Below, one piece after another: positions 60,433 to 64,000 of a DNA stretch of 64,000 nt (positions are counted from its first letter, which is position 1; every line of letters starts with the position of its first letter). Source of the DNA: Caprella mutica (lineage: Eukaryota > Arthropoda > Malacostraca > Amphipoda > Caprellidae); NCBI GenBank assembly GCA_947561585.1, contig CANNZV010002473.1, forward strand, positions 32,641 to 96,640, in the 5' to 3' direction. The notes beneath the pieces were generated by a model. The model did no database searches. It was not told the DNA's origin and saw only the letters and a list, made by a program, of their open reading frames with translations. The position numbers were made by a program, and so were the translations under genes.

Positions 60433-61137
60433 TCGTTTCCGCTCTCAGGATAATTATACATCGTAAAATTTTGGTTCCACATTTTCCTTATATACAATTG
60501 TTCAATAATGGACTATGTTTCTATTGTCCCATTGTATGATTAATTGAACATTGGTAAGGTGGAATTGAAGTCACATGGTAAATGAGTTGGTTATGTCTTT
60601 TATAACTTGGACCTAACCTGAAATTAACCGCATAGCATTTATGGCTTTTAAAAAAAACTATCAATGAATAATTGGATTTTACGACCACTTTCGTCTTTCT
60701 AGAAAATAAAAGTACCGTATTTTTACTTGTGTACGTATTTTATAACTAGGTCAAGGTTTTTAGGACATTTTTTTTAATATTTGAAAATGATAGCAAGTAG
60801 AGGATTGCATTTTGTTACATTGATTATATTAATATAATCTATGGAACACTTTTAGATGATGGTACATGGAAAATATTATTCTAACTTTTATTCAATTAGC
60901 CTTTTTATTAATGAATAAAATAAAGCAAATAATCACGTACTTATAATGTTTCTAAACCAATCTTCATTTGACATTTTAGACATCTAAAATATTAATATAA
61001 TATTTGTAAATTATATTAAAAAAGGGGGATTTAATAATAAATAAATGAACTCTGTGTAATTATTTTAATTTTGCAGTATATTTGCATCGTGGTAAATAGT
61101 TTTAATGAATACCTGTAAATTATATTCAAAACATATA
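60433..61137. other. No gene seen
   Basis: AT-rich sequence without a supportable feature. Confidence 0.45.
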
Positions 61138-61331
61138 AGGTAGTTACGAATAATCGGACAGTTCCACTTCTTCGGTCATGTAAAATTTTTTTATTTTTAT
61201 TTCAGTTGGTATCCATGATACCTGCAGGTATCATGGATACCAACTAAAATAGAAATAAAATTACCAATGTAATATCGTTTTCTCTTATATGACAGAAGAT
61301 ATAAAATTGACCGATAATTCATAATTTACAC
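61138..61331. mobile_element. MITE family A with perfect central palindrome
   Basis: The outer ends GGTAGTTACGAATAATCGGA and CCGATAATTCATAATTTACAC match family A, with TA at 61332-61333. The centre (61203-61252) is a perfect palindrome whose halves read TTTAGTTGGTATCCATGATA-CC around a central GCAGGT/PstI-like CTGCAG. The same core is in family B. Confidence 0.83.
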
Positions 61332-61496
61332 TAGCTTACTTTTTCTAACGGTTTTTCTAATCATTACTAGCTATGTACCACTCACTCACTACCTGTATGG
61401 TAATTGATGAGGTAATTTAGTTAGACAATAGCCGTGCCACCCGAGAACAAGAGGATTAGCTTGACAGCTGTCAATGATATTGTGTAAATTAGATAC

Positions 61497-62001
61497 GTAT
61501 CGAACAGCTGAGCGGCGCACCACAATACGGCGCACCAGATTACGGCGCATCAATGTACGTTCTATTAGTTAGTTAATTTTAAAGAAGATTAATGATATAT
61601 GGAGTGAATTTAATAATTGTTGTATCCAATTTATAACTGACAGTACTTGAATTCAATATTTATACTAACTAAACAGATTAATTCTTTGATTGAGATTTTT
61701 AATTCGGAATAGAAAATAAAATTTATCCTAGAAAACTGTAATAATTATAATTTTATATGGTAACTATTGTAAATTTTCAGTCTAAGATGTGGATAAAAAA
61801 TTATCAGTTAGGGTAGATGTATCGGGGGGCGTGCACCCCACGAACCCTCTGCCAGGTCATCAAACAGTCATGAAGAGTGAAGCACAACAAACTAGCGGAT
61901 ACAACACACTACATAACAGCCATTTACTTTGAGATCATTGATAGAAAGTACAGTGGTGCGCACTATTGTAGAGCACCGTAATGTGGCGCATCGTTCAGCT
62001 T
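61497..62001. mobile_element. Foldback-like element 3 (505 bp)
   Basis: The left arm has repeated TACGGCGCACCA-type units (61513-61558). The right arm has the complement (GTGCGCACTA, CACCGTAATGTGGCGCATCG; 61952-61992). AGCTGAGCGGCGCACC and the complement of GCATCGTTCAGCT mark the ends. TTAGATAC flanks it at 61489-61496 and 62002-62009. The interior carries the dispersed core (61814-61930: GGGGGGCGTGCACCCC, then CAACAAACTAGCGGATACAA), as in foldback-like element 2, although the arms differ. Confidence 0.75.
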
Positions 62002-62166
62002 TTAGATACTGTTGGATTTTCCGTGCACTGATTGACACTATGAGGTGAAATAAAAATATTCTTGTATTTTATATTAAGTAATTCAGTATATCTAATTACT
62101 GAGAGATTTATACAAAGAATAAACGATGCCAAAGAAAACAGAAAATCATTAATTAGCTCAAACATA

Positions 62167-62228
62167 ACTTATGGTGGGAAGGGCCATAGAAAAATTTATT
62201 TGATCTTCAATGGCCCCACCATAACTTT
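62167..62228. repeat. Short hairpin element, copy 3
   Basis: CTTATGGTGGGAAGGGCCAT and TGGCCCCACCATAACTTTCT; related to 34829-34900 and 46920-46990. Confidence 0.65.
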
Positions 62229-62498
62229 CTTTCTAGGTACATCAAATAATTAAATTAATATTCAACACGTAAAAATATTTCTATGGTAAGAGATAAAAAC
62301 ATTTTCTTATTTTCACGCAGTTTCCCCGTTAAATAATTACATCGAAAACTTCCATAGAAAATTTTCACTAATTTTTGCTATGGGGAACTGTTGTATAATG
62401 GATAAATTCAAAATATATAACACACATTATAATCATTCAGTTTAAATAAATATTTCAATTTTTATATTAAGATATTGAAGTAACTAAAATAATGATTC

Positions 62499-63669
62499 TC
62501 TTCTCTGATAGTACATCATCACAGTGACTCTTTTCTCTGATAGTACATCATCACAGTAACTCTTTTCTCTGATAGTACATCATCACAGTGACTCTTTTCT
62601 CTGATAGTACATCATCACAGTAACTCTTTTCTCTGATAGTACATCATCACAGTGACTCTTTTCTCTGATAGTACATCATCACAGTGACTCTTTTCTCTGA
62701 TAGTACATCATCACAGTGACTCTTTTCTCTGATAGTACATCATCACAGTGACTCTTTTCTCTGATAGTACATCATCACAGTGACTCTTTTCTCTGATAGT
62801 ACATCATCACAGTGACTCTTTTCTCTGATAGTACATCATCACAGTGACTCTTTTCTCTGATAGTACATCATCACAGTGACTCTTTTCTCTGATAGTACAT
62901 CATCACAGTGACTCTTTTCTCTGATAGTACATCATCACAGTGACTCTTTTCTCTGATAGTACATCATCACAGTGACTCTTTTCTCTGATAGTACATCATC
63001 ACAGTGACTCTTTTCTCTGATAGTACATCATCACAGTGACTCTTTTCTCTGATAGTACATCATCACAGTGACTCTTTTCTCTGATAGTACATCATCACAG
63101 TGACTCTTTTCTCTGATAGTACATCATCACAGTGACTCTTTTCTCTGATAGTACATCATCACAGTGACTCTTTTCTCTGATAGTACATCATCACAGTGAC
63201 TCTTTTCTCTGATAGTACATCATCACAGTGACTCTTTTCTCTGATAGTACATCATCACAGTGACTCTTTTCTCTGATAGTACATCATCACAGTAACTCTT
63301 TTCTCTGATAGTACATCATCACAGTGACTCTTTTCTCTGATAGTACATCATCACAGTGACTCTTTTCTCTGATAGTACATCATCACAGTGACTCTTTTCT
63401 CTGATAGTACATCATCACAGTGACTCTTTTCTCTGATAGTACATCATCACAGTGACTCTTTTCTCTGATAGTACATCATCACAGTGGTTCTTTTCTCTGA
63501 TAGTACATCATCACAGTGACTCTTTTCTCTGATAGTACATCATCACAGTGACTCTTTTCTCTGATAGTACATCATCACAGTGACTCTTTTCTCTGATAGT
63601 ACATCATCACAGTGACTCTTTTCTCTGATAGTACATCATCACAGTGGTTCTTTTCTCTGATAGTACATC
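62499..63669. repeat. 32-bp minisatellite, about 36 copies
   Basis: The unit is ACTCTTTTCTCTGATAGTAC followed by ATCATCACAGTG. Almost all copies are identical. Variants AGTAAC and AGTGGTTC occur a few times, which indicates recent expansion. It does not code. Confidence 0.96.
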
Positions 63670-64000
63670 AGTATTTGAATTAAGATTTCGTATATAATTA
63701 TTGAATAATAGTAAAAATTACAATTAAAAATGAAATGTAAATATTCAAAATCAATATACTCTCCATTTTTCAATAAATGAATTTAACTTCATTGTATCCA
63801 ATGGTATCCATTACTTAGTACCTAGGTACCTTATGTGTCTGTTGCTAGTGAAGCTAAATATACTCAGTTATAATATGTCACCCTTCTTTATTAAGGTCAC
63901 TAAATAATATCATCCAGCTATTAAATGTCATCCAAAGAAAAAAATAGTAACGAGGCAAAGATATCTAATCAATTTCTACTGTTGTGATGGTTTACTAACA
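63670..64000. other. No gene seen
   Basis: AT-rich sequence up to the window edge. Confidence 0.5.

Noticed and set aside
1..64000. tRNA or rRNA genes
   Set aside because: Reading for T-loop GGTTCRANYCC and paired stems found no credible candidate; a covariance-model scan would be needed to be certain.

Overview
The window is AT-rich eukaryotic nuclear DNA, most likely from an arthropod (probably an insect). The reasons are: coding exons broken by short GT-AG introns with matching phases, paired C2H2 zinc-finger 3' exons like those of insect lola-type genes, a LINE reverse-transcriptase fragment, many small palindromic DNA transposons with TA target duplications, and long minisatellites. I found no bacterial operon, tRNA, rRNA or CRISPR. 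The species cannot be named from this sequence.

Only three loci look like real protein genes. Gene 1 (minus strand, 23778 to 21972) has four coding exons and gives about 364 residues: a short N-terminus, a Ser/Pro-rich exon built of 12-residue repeats, an exon of 8-residue repeats, and a last exon with two C2H2 fingers. Genes 2a (plus strand, 43844-45777, about 439 residues) and 2b (minus strand, 51042-49562, about 288 residues) are near-identical convergent copies in the arms of a large palindrome with a 2.76-kb spacer. They encode a basic/Ser-rich N-terminus, a Pro-rich repeat and the same two-finger layout. Intron phases before the last two exons (1 and 1) agree in gene 1 and genes 2a/2b, which suggests one family.

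Region by region: 0-12 kb holds a palindromic MITE and a series of minisatellites, including a 6.7-kb, 40-bp array with a 2480-bp higher-order period. 12-21 kb holds MITE families A and C, a 22-bp array, a 484-bp dispersed repeat (D) and a 39-bp array. 22-24 kb is gene 1. 24-42 kb is mostly AT-rich sequence with old transposon pieces (a pogo-like element, a hAT element, and repeats D, E, F and G). 42-51 kb is the palindrome with the duplicated zinc-finger gene, with a 1.5-kb 15-bp minisatellite outside one arm and a 6-copy remnant outside the other. 51-62 kb carries foldback-like elements whose ends are inverted tandem arrays flanked by 8-11 bp target duplications, a LINE fragment, more MITEs and more minisatellites. 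62.5-63.7 kb is a 32-bp array.

No pathway links the genes. The recurring theme is structural: elements that share an internal core but carry different termini, tandem arrays growing out of transposon pieces and inside exons, and recent inverted duplication. Roughly a fifth of the window is tandem repeat (my hand estimate).
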